Positions 45,766-54,716 of a stretch of 64,000 nucleotides of DNA are shown one piece after another. Position 1 is the first letter of the stretch. Each line of letters opens with the position of its first letter. The position numbers were made by a program, and so were the translations under genes. The notes under the pieces were generated by a model. It did not search any database. It worked only from the letters and a program-made list of their open reading frames with translations, and was not told the origin of the DNA. The stretch spans positions 496,001 to 560,000 of the forward strand of contig NZ_CP113064.1 in the NCBI RefSeq assembly GCF_026625805.1. The letters are read 5' to 3'. The stretch comes from Brevundimonas sp. SL130. GTDB taxonomy: Bacteria > Pseudomonadota > Alphaproteobacteria > Caulobacterales > Caulobacteraceae.

Positions 45766-47013
45766 CTACTGCGCGACCGCCAGCCTGACCAGCTTGCCGT
45801 CATCCTGATCGGTGATGGCCCAGACCGCGCCGTCGGGCCCCACCGCCACGTCGCGGATCCGCTCGCCCAGGTCGGTCAGCAGACGTTCTTCGCCCACCAC
45901 GCGGTCATTCTGGATGACCAGCCGGGCGATATGTTTCTCTCTCAGCCCGGCGACCAGCAGATCGCCGTTCCAGCCGGGGAACATGGCGCCCTGATAGAAG
46001 GTCGCCCCGCCCGGCGCGATCACTGGATCCCAGTAGTAGACCGGCTGTTCCGTGCCCGGCGCCTGCGTCGCGCCGCTGTTGATCGCGCCGCCCGCATATT
46101 CGACGCCGTAGGCCGCGTCGGGCCAGCCATAGTTCAGGCCCGGCTTGTCCAGATTGACCTCGTCGCCGCCGCGCGTGCCGTGTTCGACGGTCCAGACAGC
46201 GCCCGTGCCGGGCTGTACCGCGATCCCCTGGGCGTTGCGGTGACCCAGGCTCCAGATCTCGGGCAGGGCGCCGGCGCGGCCGACAAAGGGATTGTCCTGG
46301 GGAACCGAGCCGTCGGCGTTGATGCGGATGGTCTTGCCCATGTGCGAGCCCAGGTCCTGGGCCTGGGGCCGCATCGGCCGGTCGGAGCGTTCGCCCAGGG
46401 TAATGAACAGCTTGCCGTCCGGCGCAAAGGCCAGGGCCGAGCCGAAATGCTTGTCGCCGTCATAGACGGGCAGGGCGCGGAAGATGACCTGGACGTTCTC
46501 CACCCGCGCCCCGTCGTCGGACAGGCGGCCGCGGGCGACCGAGGTGGCGTTGCCGCCGTCACGGGGCTCCGAATAGCTCCAATAGATCAGACGGTCCTGG
46601 CCGAAGCCAGGACTTGTGACGACGTCCAGCAGGCCGCCCTGGCCGCGCGCATCGACCGGCGGCAAGCCCTGAACCGGTTCGCTGATCTGTCCCTGGGCCG
46701 TGATGATCCGCAGCCGGCCGGGCTTTTCCGTCACCAGCCAGCGGCCGTCGGGCATCAGGGCCAGTCCCCAGGGATGGACGAGGCCGGAGGCGACGACGCT
46801 GTGGTTCAATGCGACGTCGGTCTTCACGCCCGGCGCCCGGGTCTGTCCGGCGAAGGCGGGCTTCTGATCGGGATTGTTGGCCGGTCGGGTCTCCAGCGGC
46901 GCGCCCGCCTGGCCTCCTGTCTGGCCGGACGCCGGGGCGCTCTCGCCGCTGGCGCCGCAGGCTGCGGCGAGGACGAGCAGGGAGGTCGAGGCGGCGAGGA
47001 TGATCAGGCGCAT
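45766..47013 (-). CDS. PQQ-dependent sugar dehydrogenase (YliI/soluble aldose dehydrogenase type), lipoprotein
   Basis: 415 residues from ATG 47013; a longer frame upstream exists, but the lipoprotein signal MRLIILAASTSLLVLAAACG fixes the start. A six-bladed glucose/sorbosone dehydrogenase propeller follows: VVASGLVHPWGLALMPDGRW, LLDVVTSPGFGQDRLIYWSY, SLGHRNAQGIAVQPGTGAVW, EHGTRGGDEVNLDKPGLNYG. It oxidises aldoses with PQQ in the periplasm. No PQQ synthesis genes are in the window. Confidence 0.9.
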   Translation of the reverse strand: MRLIILAASTSLLVLAAACGASGESAPASGQTGGQAGAPLETRPANNPDQKPAFAGQTRAPGVKTDVALNHSVVASGLVHPWGLALMPDGRWLVTEKPGRLRIITAQGQISEPVQGLPPVDARGQGGLLDVVTSPGFGQDRLIYWSYSEPRDGGNATSVARGRLSDDGARVENVQVIFRALPVYDGDKHFGSALAFAPDGKLFITLGERSDRPMRPQAQDLGSHMGKTIRINADGSVPQDNPFVGRAGALPEIWSLGHRNAQGIAVQPGTGAVWTVEHGTRGGDEVNLDKPGLNYGWPDAAYGVEYAGGAINSGATQAPGTEQPVYYWDPVIAPGGATFYQGAMFPGWNGDLLVAGLREKHIARLVIQNDRVVGEERLLTDLGERIRDVAVGPDGAVWAITDQDDGKLVRLAVAQ

Positions 47014-47208
47014 GGGGGTGACTCCGGTCGGGTCTGGGCGTTCCGTCTGAACAGAAGCGTCAGGGTTAGCCTTCCCGCGAAACCCTGTCATGCGCCGCAT
47101 CGCCGCACGATCTCTGTAGAGACGACTTGAACCGCGCGCCCGACGGCGATATAGGCACGCCTCTTTCGCGCTGGCCCCAAGCCTCGCGGACGCCCGGAGA
47201 CGGGATGC

Positions 47209-47285
47209 GACTGGGTAGCTCAGATGGTTAGAGCGGTGGATTCATAACCCACAGGTCGGCGGTTCGATCCCGCCTCCAGTCACCA
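47209..47285 (+). tRNA. tRNA-Met (CAT anticodon)
   Basis: A complete 77-base cloverleaf with encoded CCA. Acceptor gactggg / tccagtc; D arm gtagctcag...; anticodon stem ggtgg with loop attCATaa; T arm ggcgg-ttcgatc-ccgcc. The G1:C72 pair excludes initiator tRNA, so it is elongator Met, or possibly tRNA-Ile2 modified by TilS. Elongator Met is more likely. Confidence 0.93.
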
Positions 47286-47417
47286 CTCCAGCGGTAGTGA
47301 AGATATTGCATCTTCCATTCACGTGGCATTCTTTTTGGAATACGCGCTTCGTAATGTTTGACGCTGCTTTGTTGGGCGGTTCGGCGATATGCGGGTGAAT
47401 TTGTTGCGTCTCGCTAT

Positions 47418-47450
47418 GAATAAGTCCGCCCCCAAGGGGCGGACTTATTC
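47418..47450. terminator. Perfect 15-bp hairpin, probably a bidirectional terminator
   Basis: gaataagtccgcccc / ggggcggacttattc around CAA. It sits between the tRNA and the reverse-strand cysteine-peptide gene, 14 bases past that gene's stop. The surrounding stretch 47286-47463 shows no gene and is AT-richer than the window. Confidence 0.75.
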
Positions 47451-47463
47451 AGCTGTGGGAATA

Positions 47464-47667
47464 TTACTCTATAGTGTCTACTAGTCCTTCGATGCATCTC
47501 AGCAATGCGGCGTCGGCAGCAGCCTCACACGGTCCGTATCCGCCACAGCCCGCTACGCTTAGCTGATACTTCATGACGCACTCACTGTAGCTGGCGGCGT
47601 TTGCGTTCGGCACACTCACAAGCATAGAGCCGACGAAGGCTGCGGTGATGATGATTTTCTTGATCAT
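47464..47667 (-). CDS. Small exported four-cysteine protein, unknown
   Basis: 67 residues from ATG 47667, which has a good ribosome site (cggaggacagc). Signal peptide MIKKIIITAAFVGSMLVSVP with cleavage after ANA. The mature 44 residues hold four Cys (SECVMKY, AGCGGYG, GPCEAAA, LRCIEGL), enough for two disulfides. Codon use and base content are AT-richer than neighbours, which suggests acquired DNA beside the tRNA. Family unknown. Confidence 0.65.
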   Translation of the reverse strand: MIKKIIITAAFVGSMLVSVPNANAASYSECVMKYQLSVAGCGGYGPCEAAADAALLRCIEGLVDTIE

Positions 47668-47855
47668 GCTGTCCTCCGAGCGGGAGCCCAATCCCCTCCA
47701 TTAGTCATGCATGAGCGCTGGGCAGTCGCAACCGAAGCTCCTTCAAATTATCGGGAGGAACCTAAGCTCGGTAGGCATAGGGGGCGCTGGTGCAACTGCA
47801 CGCCAGAGGTCGCGTTATTTACGCGTAATTTAAAAGCCCTGACCGGAGAAATCTC

Positions 47856-48167
47856 ATGACCATCTGTACGAAGGCCCTGCTGGCCGCCGCCGCCGCCGTC
47901 TTGTCGCTGGGTGCCGCTGCTTGCACCGAGGCTGAGCAGGAAAACACCGAGGCCCATGCCGAGGCGGCCGCCGACAATACGGCTGATGCGGCTGCCCAGG
48001 CCGGCGAAGTGATCGAATCCGGCGCCATGAAGGCCGCGCGGGCGGTCGAGACCGGCGCCGGCAATGTCGCCGACGAGCTGGAGGAAAATCAGGCCGAGGC
48101 CGCCGCCGAGGGCAAACCCGGCGCCGTGAACCCGAACACCGACCAGCGCGTGCCGGCCGAAAACTGA
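47856..48167 (+). CDS. Small Ala/Glu-rich lipoprotein, unknown
   Basis: 103 residues. MTICTKALLAAAAAVLSLGA leads to a lipobox GAAAC; the mature part is Ala/Glu-rich and helical (AEAAADNTADAAAQAGEVIE) and ends with VNPNTDQRVPAEN. A candidate small outer-membrane or periplasmic lipoprotein. It converges on tlpA with seven bases between stops. Confidence 0.65.
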   Translation: MTICTKALLAAAAAVLSLGAAACTEAEQENTEAHAEAAADNTADAAAQAGEVIESGAMKAARAVETGAGNVADELEENQAEAAAEGKPGAVNPNTDQRVPAEN

Positions 48168-48174
48168 GCCCCGA

Positions 48175-48840
48175 TCAGACGGCGGGCGTAGTCCCGGCGA
48201 CGGGCGCGCCTTCCGCCAGCAGGGCGTCGATCAGGGCGTGGGCCTCGGGGCTGTTCCAGTCGGCCTCGCCCGAGAAGGTCGCGCGGATCCGGCCTTCGCG
48301 ATCCAGGAAGATGGTCTGGGGCATCTTGCCCTTGCCCGGAAACTCGAACGGCAGCTGGAATTTCAGGTCGCTATACAGCGGCAGAGGTTCATGCACGTCG
48401 ATGAAGCTCTTGGCGTCGGCCAGGGCGTCGGCCGAGGCGTCGACGTTGATCGGCAGGACGATCAGGTCCTCGTTCGCCTGATAGGACTTGGCCAGGGCCG
48501 CCAGGGTCGGCATTTCGGTCCGGCACGGGGCGCACCACATGGCCCACAGATTGACCACCACCACCTTGCCCTCGAAGGTCGAGAACCGCACCGCCGTGCC
48601 GTTGCGGTCGCGGAACATGTATTCCGGCGCGGTCTTCAGATCGGTCGGCGTCTCCAGCGACGCCAGGGGGCCGACGGCGAACCGGGCCAGATCGCTTTTC
48701 GCAACAGGCGTCGTCTGGGGTTGCGCCTTCTGCCTATGATTGGCGTATAGCGACATCGCCAAGCCGCCGACGCCGGCAAGCGTGCTGAACAGCACGAGCG
48801 CGCCGACGACCGCCCAGATCGCCTTTCTCGAGCCATTCAT
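48175..48840 (-). CDS. tlpA: TlpA-family membrane-anchored thiol:disulfide oxidoreductase
   Basis: 221 residues. N-terminal anchor ([20 protein letters not shown]) and a periplasmic thioredoxin fold with active site [18 protein letters not shown] and cis-Pro region [15 protein letters not shown]. TlpA proteins reduce disulfides for cytochrome c or oxidase maturation. Its ATG (48838-48840) overlaps the argH ATG (48839-48841) on the other strand. This is the same arrangement of argH beside a thioredoxin-like gene seen in other alphaproteobacteria, as far as I recall. Confidence 0.88.
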   Translation of the reverse strand: MNGSRKAIWAVVGALVLFSTLAGVGGLAMSLYANHRQKAQPQTTPVAKSDLARFAVGPLASLETPTDLKTAPEYMFRDRNGTAVRFSTFEGKVVVVNLWAMWCAPCRTEMPTLAALAKSYQANEDLIVLPINVDASADALADAKSFIDVHEPLPLYSDLKFQLPFEFPGKGKMPQTIFLDREGRIRATFSGEADWNSPEAHALIDALLAEGAPVAGTTPAV

Positions 48841-50275
48841 GACAGACGCCGCCTCCGATACCGCCCAAGCCAGTGCTTCTAAGGCCCCGGCAAAGCCCGC
48901 AGGTCAAGACATGTGGGGCGGTCGCTTTTCGTCACGGCCCGCCGAGATCATGCAGGCCATCAACGTCTCCATCGGCGTGGACCAACGTCTGTGGGCGCAG
49001 GATCTGGCCGGATCGCGCGCCCATTGCCGCATGCTGGCCAAACAGGGCGTCATCCAGCCGGCCGACGCCGAGGCCATTCTGGGCGGGCTGGACGCCATCG
49101 AGGCTGAGATCGTCGGCGGGACATTCCCGTTCCGTGACCAGTTCGAGGACATCCACATGAATGTGGAGGCCCGGCTGTCGGAGCTGATCGGCGAACCCTC
49201 GGGCCGGCTGCACACCGCCCGCAGCCGTAACGACCAGGTCGCGGTCGATTTCCGTCTGTGGGTTCGCGACGCCGCCGACCGCACCATCGCCCAACTCAAG
49301 GCCCTCCAGGCCGCCCTGTTGGATCGGGCCGAACAGCACGCCGGCGACCTGATGCCCGGTTTCACCCATTTGCAGACCGCCCAGCCCGTCACCCTGGGCC
49401 ACCATCTGATGGCCTATGTCGAGATGTTCGGCCGCGACGCCGGCCGGTTCGCTGACGCTCGGACGCGGATGAACGAAAGCCCCCTGGGCGCCGCCGCCCT
49501 GGCCGGTTCGCCCTTCCCGATTGACCGTCATATGACAGCGGCCGAGCTGGGCTTCGACCGGCCGATGGCCAATTCGCTGGACGCCGTGTCGGACCGCGAC
49601 TTCGCCTTGGAAAGCCTGGCCGCCGCCTCGATCACGGCGGGCCACCTGTCGCGCATGGCCGAAGAGATCGTGGTCTGGATGACGCCGATGTTCGGCTTCG
49701 CCAGCCTGCCGGACGATCTGACGACGGGGTCGTCGATCATGCCGCAAAAGCGCAATCCCGATGCGGCCGAACTGGTCCGGGCCAAGACCGGCCGGATCCT
49801 GGGCTCGCTGGTCGCCCTGTCGACCGTGATGAAGGGTCTGCCGCTCGCCTATTCCAAGGACATGCAGGAGGACAAACCGCCGGTGTTCGAGGCGTTTGAC
49901 GCCCTGGACCTGGCCCTGGTCGCCATGACCGCCATGGTCTCGGCCCTGCGGCCCAATACCGAACGGATGGCGGCCGCCGCCGGCGCCGGCTTCTCGACTG
50001 CGACCGACTTGGCCGACTGGCTGGTGCGCGAACTGAACCTGCCCTTCCGCAAGGCGCACCACGTAACGGGGGCGGCGGTGAAACAGGCCGAGGCGATGGG
50101 CGTGGACCTGTCGCAACTGCCTTTGGAAGAAATGCAGAAACTCGAGCCGGGGATCACGGAAGCGGTTTACAAGGTGCTGACCGCCGAGGCTTCGTGCCAG
50201 AGCCGTCAGAGCTATGGCGGCACCGCGCCGGAACAGGTCCGCGCGCGCATCGCCGACTGGAGAGCCCGCCTATGA
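48839..50275 (+). CDS. argH: Argininosuccinate lyase
   Basis: 478 residues from ATG 48839; the conserved part begins at [20 protein letters not shown], so a slightly later start cannot be excluded. The fumarase/lyase signature [18 protein letters not shown] is intact, with [20 protein letters not shown] and [20 protein letters not shown]. It makes arginine and fumarate, the last step of arginine synthesis. Its stop overlaps the next start (ATGA). Confidence 0.96.
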   Translation: MTDAASDTAQASASKAPAKPAGQDMWGGRFSSRPAEIMQAINVSIGVDQRLWAQDLAGSRAHCRMLAKQGVIQPADAEAILGGLDAIEAEIVGGTFPFRDQFEDIHMNVEARLSELIGEPSGRLHTARSRNDQVAVDFRLWVRDAADRTIAQLKALQAALLDRAEQHAGDLMPGFTHLQTAQPVTLGHHLMAYVEMFGRDAGRFADARTRMNESPLGAAALAGSPFPIDRHMTAAELGFDRPMANSLDAVSDRDFALESLAAASITAGHLSRMAEEIVVWMTPMFGFASLPDDLTTGSSIMPQKRNPDAAELVRAKTGRILGSLVALSTVMKGLPLAYSKDMQEDKPPVFEAFDALDLALVAMTAMVSALRPNTERMAAAAGAGFSTATDLADWLVRELNLPFRKAHHVTGAAVKQAEAMGVDLSQLPLEEMQKLEPGITEAVYKVLTAEASCQSRQSYGGTAPEQVRARIADWRARL

Positions 50276-50502
50276 AGAAGACCCTGATCCTCGCGGGCCT
50301 GCTCGCCCTGTCGGCCGCCGGCTGCGGCCGTATGGCCGATCTGGAATCGCCGGTGCGCGAGACCGAGCGCGCCACCCGCAGCAGCCGCGCCCCCGGCCTG
50401 CCCGAGCCGGCCACCCTCAACCGCCCGTCCAGCAGCGTGCCGATCGACGGCGGTCCCAACAACCCGATCGGCGCCGGCGCCGCCCAGAACGATCCCCGCT
50501 AG
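50272..50502 (+). CDS. LptM/YifL-like small lipoprotein
   Basis: 76 residues from ATG 50272, overlapping the argH stop. [20 protein letters not shown] gives a lipobox AAGC; the mature start [10 protein letters not shown] resembles the CGxxGxLxxP start of LptM (YifL), a lipoprotein that helps disulfide maturation of the LPS translocon LptD. The place directly before lysA is the family's usual neighbourhood. The C-terminal part is Pro/Asn-rich and unstructured. Confidence 0.65.
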   Translation: MKKTLILAGLLALSAAGCGRMADLESPVRETERATRSSRAPGLPEPATLNRPSSSVPIDGGPNNPIGAGAAQNDPR

Positions 50503-50508
50503 GCCCCC

Positions 50509-51783
50509 TTGCATCATTTCGACCTGAAGGACGGCGCCCTCCATGCCGAGGGCGTGCCGCTTGAAATCATCGCCGACGAGGTGGGCACGCCCGTCTATGT
50601 CTATTCCACCGCGACGCTGAAGCGGCACTATGGCCTGCTGCGCGCGGCGGCGGATGCGCACCGCGAAGCCCTGGGCGAGGCCCTGATCGCCTTCGCGGTC
50701 AAGGCCAACTCCAACCTGTCGGTGCTGGCGACCCTGGCCAAGCTGGGTTCGGGCGCCGACACCGTGTCCGAGGGCGAGATCCGTCGCGCCCTGGCGGCGG
50801 GCGTCCCCGCCGACCGGATCATCTTCTCCGGCGTCGGCAAGACGGATGTCGAGATGGTCTTCGCCATCAGCGTCGGCGTGCGCCAGATCAATATCGAATC
50901 CGGGGCCGAACTGGACCGGCTGATCGCGGTCTCGGCCCTGATGCAGGCGTCGCCGGCCGTGGCGGTGCGGGTCAACCCCAATATCGGGGCCGGCGGTCAC
51001 GCCAAGATCACCACCGGCGGCAAGGGCGACAAGTTCGGCGTGCCGGTCGAGGAGGCGATGGCCCTCTACGCCCGCGCCTCGGCCTCGCCCCATGTCACGC
51101 CCGTCGGCCTGGCCTGCCATATCGGCAGCCAGATCACCGACCTGGCCCCGCTGGAGGCCGCCTTTACGGTTCTGGCCCAGATGACCCGCGATCTGCGGGC
51201 CCAGGGCCATGCGGTGACGCGGCTGGACCTGGGCGGCGGCCTGGGCGTGCCCTATTCGGGCGGGGTCGAACCGCCGTCGCCGGCCGACTATGTGGCCATG
51301 GCCGCGCGGGTTCTGTCCGGCCTGGACGTCGAGGCGGCGTTCGAGCCCGGCCGGCTGCTGGCCGCCAACGCCGGGGTGCTGCTCAGCCAGGTGATCCAGG
51401 TCAACGAACGCTCGGACGGGCGGCGTTTCCTGGTGCTGGACGCAGCGATGAACGACCTGATGCGCCCGGCCCTGTACGACGCTTTCCACGACATCAAGCC
51501 GGTCAATCCGCGCTCCGGCGCCGCCCGCGCCCACGACGTGGTCGGCCCGGTCTGCGAGACCGGCGACACCTTCGCCCGCGACCGCGACCTGCCGCCGCTG
51601 GAGGCCGAGGATCTGGTGGTCTTCACTGGGGCCGGCGCCTATGGGGCGGTCATGTCCAGCGAATACAACAGCCGCCCCCTGGTGCCCGAGGTTCTGGTGG
51701 ACGGCGACCAATGGGCCGTCATCCGGCCGCGCCCCACCTATGAGGATATGCTGGACCGGGAGCCCTTCGCCGACTGGCTGTGA
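50509..51783 (+). CDS. lysA: Diaminopimelate decarboxylase
   Basis: 424 residues from a TTG at 50509, six bases after the lipoprotein stop. The PLP lysine is in LIAFAVKANSNLSVLATLAK; the C-terminal barrel has FEPGRLLAANAGVLLSQVIQ and VVGPVCETGDTFARDRDLP with the substrate-binding Cys. It makes lysine from meso-diaminopimelate, the last step of the pathway. argH-lptM-lysA form one tightly packed operon. Confidence 0.95.
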   Translation: MHHFDLKDGALHAEGVPLEIIADEVGTPVYVYSTATLKRHYGLLRAAADAHREALGEALIAFAVKANSNLSVLATLAKLGSGADTVSEGEIRRALAAGVPADRIIFSGVGKTDVEMVFAISVGVRQINIESGAELDRLIAVSALMQASPAVAVRVNPNIGAGGHAKITTGGKGDKFGVPVEEAMALYARASASPHVTPVGLACHIGSQITDLAPLEAAFTVLAQMTRDLRAQGHAVTRLDLGGGLGVPYSGGVEPPSPADYVAMAARVLSGLDVEAAFEPGRLLAANAGVLLSQVIQVNERSDGRRFLVLDAAMNDLMRPALYDAFHDIKPVNPRSGAARAHDVVGPVCETGDTFARDRDLPPLEAEDLVVFTGAGAYGAVMSSEYNSRPLVPEVLVDGDQWAVIRPRPTYEDMLDREPFADWL

Positions 51784-51799
51784 GGTGGAATTGGTCTCG

Positions 51800-51818
51800 A
51801 TTGTTACAAAGTAACGAT
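51800..51818 (+). promoter_or_regulatory. Palindromic operator upstream of the metal-transport gene
   Basis: attgttacaaagtaacgat holds inverted arms GTTAC/GTAAC around AAA (7 of 8 positions symmetric). A TATAGG -10-like element follows at about 51821-51826 and the start codon at 51833, so a bound protein would block transcription. Confidence 0.5.
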
Positions 51819-51832
51819 GTATAGGCCCGCGA

Positions 51833-52489
51833 ATGTCGCCCGCCCACGACTCCTCTGTGCTGCTGTCCCTGCTCGGGGGCGGCTTTGTCGCGGCCTTCCT
51901 GCACGCGGCCCTGCCGACCCACTGGCTGCCCTTCACCCTGGTGGGGCGGGCGCAGGGCTGGCGGGCGTCGCGGGTGCTGTTGGCGGTGACGGCGGCGGGC
52001 CTGGCCCATATTGCGACGACGGCGGTGGTCGGCGGCCTGATCGTGGCGGCGGGCCTGGCCCTGGATCAGTGGGTCGAGGGGCTTTTGCCCCATCTCGCGG
52101 CCGTACTGCTGTTCCTGTTCGGCGCCTTCTATCTGGCGCGGGCGACCCTGCTGCGTCCGGCGACGGCCGGCGGGCCGCAGATGGAGGTCGCCACCCCGGC
52201 GGTCTCCAACAAGGCGGCCTTCCTGGGCCTGGTGGCCATGATGGCGGTGTCGCCGGGCGAGGTCTTGCTGCCCATCTATCTGTCCTCGGCCTCGCAAGGC
52301 TTCGCCGCCCTAGCCCTGCTGACCCTGGTCTTTGCCGTCGGCACGATTGCGGGCATGGCGGTGTTCACGGCTATGGCCAGCGCGGGGGCCTCGATCCTGC
52401 GGTTGGAGCGGTGGGCGCGATATGAGGGCGCGATTCTGGGTCTGGCCCTGATCGCCCTGGGCCTGCTCGTCGCCCTGCATCAGCACTGA
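51833..52489 (+). CDS. Polytopic membrane protein, RcnA/TauE-like, possible metal exporter
   Basis: 218 residues with about six membrane helices. FLHAALPTHWLPFTLVGRAQ near residue 22 resembles the HxxxPxH metal-site motif of NiCoT/RcnA-like transporters, and LGLVAMMAVSPGEVLLPIYL in the second half is a partial internal repeat of it. It precedes a cation-diffusion-facilitator gene, supporting a role in divalent metal export. The family assignment is tentative. Confidence 0.65.
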   Translation: MSPAHDSSVLLSLLGGGFVAAFLHAALPTHWLPFTLVGRAQGWRASRVLLAVTAAGLAHIATTAVVGGLIVAAGLALDQWVEGLLPHLAAVLLFLFGAFYLARATLLRPATAGGPQMEVATPAVSNKAAFLGLVAMMAVSPGEVLLPIYLSSASQGFAALALLTLVFAVGTIAGMAVFTAMASAGASILRLERWARYEGAILGLALIALGLLVALHQH

Positions 52490-52497
52490 CGAGGCAT

Positions 52498-52528
52498 TAC
52501 ATGATAACATTCAATGCGTTATCATGTA
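52498..52528 (+). promoter_or_regulatory. Perfect inverted repeat upstream of the CDF transporter gene
   Basis: Arms tacatgataac and gttatcatgta (11 bp, perfect) flank a nine-base spacer. It is followed by a TATAG at 52556-52560 and the ATG at 52569. A metal-responsive repressor site (Zur-like half-sites GATAAC/GTTATC) is the likeliest meaning. Confidence 0.55.
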
Positions 52529-52568
52529 CCAGCTTGGCCATTCGCGGAAATGGCGTATAGGCGGAAGC

Positions 52569-53561
52569 ATGAGCGCCCCGCACAAACACGATCACGCCGA
52601 TCACGATCACGATCACGATCATGACCATGACAGTGGTCATGGGCACGACCATCATCACCACGGTCATTCCCACGCGCACGGGCACGCCCATGGTCCGGTC
52701 GATACCGGCGACTGGCGCTACGCCGTCGGCCTGGTCGTCAATCTGGCCTTCGTCGTCTGTGAGTTCTCAGCCGGACTGATCGCGGATTCCACCGCCCTGC
52801 TGGCTGACGCCGGGCATAATCTGTCGGATGTCCTGGGCCTGGCCATGGCGGGCGGCGCGGCCTGGCTGGCGCGGCGCGGGGCGCATGGGGCGGCGGGCGG
52901 CCGTCGCACCTACGGCTTCGGCAAGGCGACGGTCCTGGCGGCCCTGGGCAACGCCCTGCTGCTGATCTTCGCCTGCGGGGCCATCGCTTTCGAGGCCGTC
53001 CGGCGGTTTGCAGAACCCGCGCCGGTCGGCTCGGGCGTGATCATGACGGTGGCGGCCATCGGCTTCTTCATCAATCTGGGCACGGCGCTTCTGTTCATGA
53101 AGTCCCAGCACGACCTGAACGCGCGCGGCGCCTATCTGCACATGATGGCCGACGCCGGGGTGTCGCTGGGCGTGGTCGCGGCCGGCGGGCTGATCCTGCT
53201 GACCGGCTGGTCCCTGGTCGATCCCTTGGTCAGCCTGGTCATTGTCGCCGTGATCCTGTGGTCGACCTGGGGCCTGCTGAAGGACTCGGTCAATCTGGCC
53301 ATGGACGGGGCGCCCGGCGACGTGGACGTGGCCAGGCTGGAAAAGGCGCTGCTGGGGCTGGCGGGCGTGCGCGCGGTCCACGACCTGCACGTCTGGGGCC
53401 TGTCCACCACCGAGACCGCCCTGACCGCCCATCTGGTCCACGACCGCGAGGACGGGAACGCCCTGCTGATCGAGGCCCAGGCGCTGGCGAAACGCCATTC
53501 GATCCATCACACCACGCTTCAGCTGGAAAGCGAGGCCCTGCCGGATTGTCCGGGGTGTTGA
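52569..53561 (+). CDS. Cation diffusion facilitator (CzcD/ZitB-type zinc/cadmium exporter)
   Basis: 330 residues from ATG 52569. A striking His/Asp-rich N-terminus (about 16 His in the first 40 residues) precedes six membrane helices; the transport-site HxxxD and DxxxD-type residues are in ADSTALLADAGHNLSDVLG and in YLHMMADAGVSLGVV. A cytoplasmic C-terminal domain follows (VRAVHDLHVWGLSTTETALT) and ends LPDCPGC. It exports Zn, Cd or Co in exchange for protons. Confidence 0.93.
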   Translation: MSAPHKHDHADHDHDHDHDHDSGHGHDHHHHGHSHAHGHAHGPVDTGDWRYAVGLVVNLAFVVCEFSAGLIADSTALLADAGHNLSDVLGLAMAGGAAWLARRGAHGAAGGRRTYGFGKATVLAALGNALLLIFACGAIAFEAVRRFAEPAPVGSGVIMTVAAIGFFINLGTALLFMKSQHDLNARGAYLHMMADAGVSLGVVAAGGLILLTGWSLVDPLVSLVIVAVILWSTWGLLKDSVNLAMDGAPGDVDVARLEKALLGLAGVRAVHDLHVWGLSTTETALTAHLVHDREDGNALLIEAQALAKRHSIHHTTLQLESEALPDCPGC

Positions 53562-53580
53562 GTTCCACCCACCCCCACAA

Positions 53581-53710
53581 CCGTCATCCTAGGCCTTGTG
53601 CCTAGGATCCATACTCCCGGTGTCGGACTATGAGCCGCAGACGGCGCCGTTCTTCTCTATGCGGCGGGGCCTGAGTCTATGGATCCTAGGCACAAGGCCT
53701 AGGATGACGG
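53581..53710. repeat. Long palindrome between convergent genes
   Basis: Perfect 32-bp inverted arms at 53581-53612 and 53679-53710 (each holding cctaggccttgtgcctagg or its complement), joined by 66 bases. It lies between the CDF gene and the convergent murI. It can act as a two-way transcription end or is a miniature repeat element. No coding content. Confidence 0.9.
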
Positions 53711-53730
53711 TGCGTGGGTAGAATGCGCCC

Positions 53731-54588
53731 CTAAGCCCGCGCGAACGCCAACGGCGCGCCCCAGAACTGGGACACCATCTCCGACTGCGGGCCGGCCTGG
53801 CCCGTCGTCAGGAAGTCGCGGCGGCCGCTGTCGCCCAGTTCGAACTCGGGATGCCGCGCGAAATACCGCTCCAGCGCATCGGCCACGGCCGTCGGCTGGT
53901 CGATCAGCACCGTTCCCGCCGGCAGGGCGTCGGCGAACAGTTCGGCGATGATCTCATAGTGGGTGCAGCCCAGGATGGCCTTGTCCGGATGGCGGCCGAT
54001 GCGGCGGCGCAGGGCGTCGACATGGTCGTCCACCACCACCTTCAGCTCCTCGCGCGGGGCGCCCAGCTCGATCAGGCCGGCCAGGCCGGGGCAGGGTTCG
54101 GAAAAGACGGCGATGTCCTCGCGTCGCTTGTCGATCTCGATCTCGAACACGCGGCTGATGGCGGTGGCGGCGGTGCAGAAGACACCGGTTATGTCGATGG
54201 CCTCGACCTTCTCGCCCTCTTGGGGTCGCTCCGCCTCGAAGCTCCAGGGCTTGCCCGTGGCCGCCTCGATGGTCGGCACGATGATGCCCAGCACATTGAC
54301 CGGCCGGCCCAGCCGCTCGCGCAGCCCGGGGATCCAGGTCTGTTGCAGGCGACGCAGGGCGATGGCGCTGGCGGTGTTGCAGGCCAGTACGACGATCGAG
54401 GCCCCGGCCTCGAACAGCCGCTCGCATCCCGCCTTGGTCAGTTCGACGATGTCCTCGCCGCCGCGCCCGCCATAGGGGGCGTGGGCCTGGTCGGCCAGAT
54501 AGACGAAGTCGCGCTGCGGAAAGCGCCGGGTCAGTTCGCGATGGACGGTCAGCCCGCCCACGCCGGAGTCGAAAACGCCAATAGCCAT
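53731..54588 (-). CDS. murI: Glutamate racemase
   Basis: 285 residues. AIGVFDSGVGGLTVHRELTR at the start; the two catalytic Cys are in SIVVLACNTASAIALRRLQ and AILGCTHYEIIAELFAD. It makes D-glutamate for peptidoglycan. It diverges from the M3 peptidase gene with about 128 bases between starts. Confidence 0.96.
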   Translation of the reverse strand: MAIGVFDSGVGGLTVHRELTRRFPQRDFVYLADQAHAPYGGRGGEDIVELTKAGCERLFEAGASIVVLACNTASAIALRRLQQTWIPGLRERLGRPVNVLGIIVPTIEAATGKPWSFEAERPQEGEKVEAIDITGVFCTAATAISRVFEIEIDKRREDIAVFSEPCPGLAGLIELGAPREELKVVVDDHVDALRRRIGRHPDKAILGCTHYEIIAELFADALPAGTVLIDQPTAVADALERYFARHPEFELGDSGRRDFLTTGQAGPQSEMVSQFWGAPLAFARA

Positions 54589-54716
54589 GACCGCGCTTTA
54601 GAACAGTGCGACGATCGATCCAACAAGATTACGGGCCTTTAACGCGCCGCGCAGGTGACGATCCGCCCCAGCGCGCCTAAGTGTAACCTCGACATGATTT
54701 TCCCACGGAGCATTCC

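Noticed and set aside
47209..47285. Initiator tRNA-fMet
   Set aside because: The acceptor stem has a G1:C72 pair, whereas the initiator has an unpaired position 1:72.
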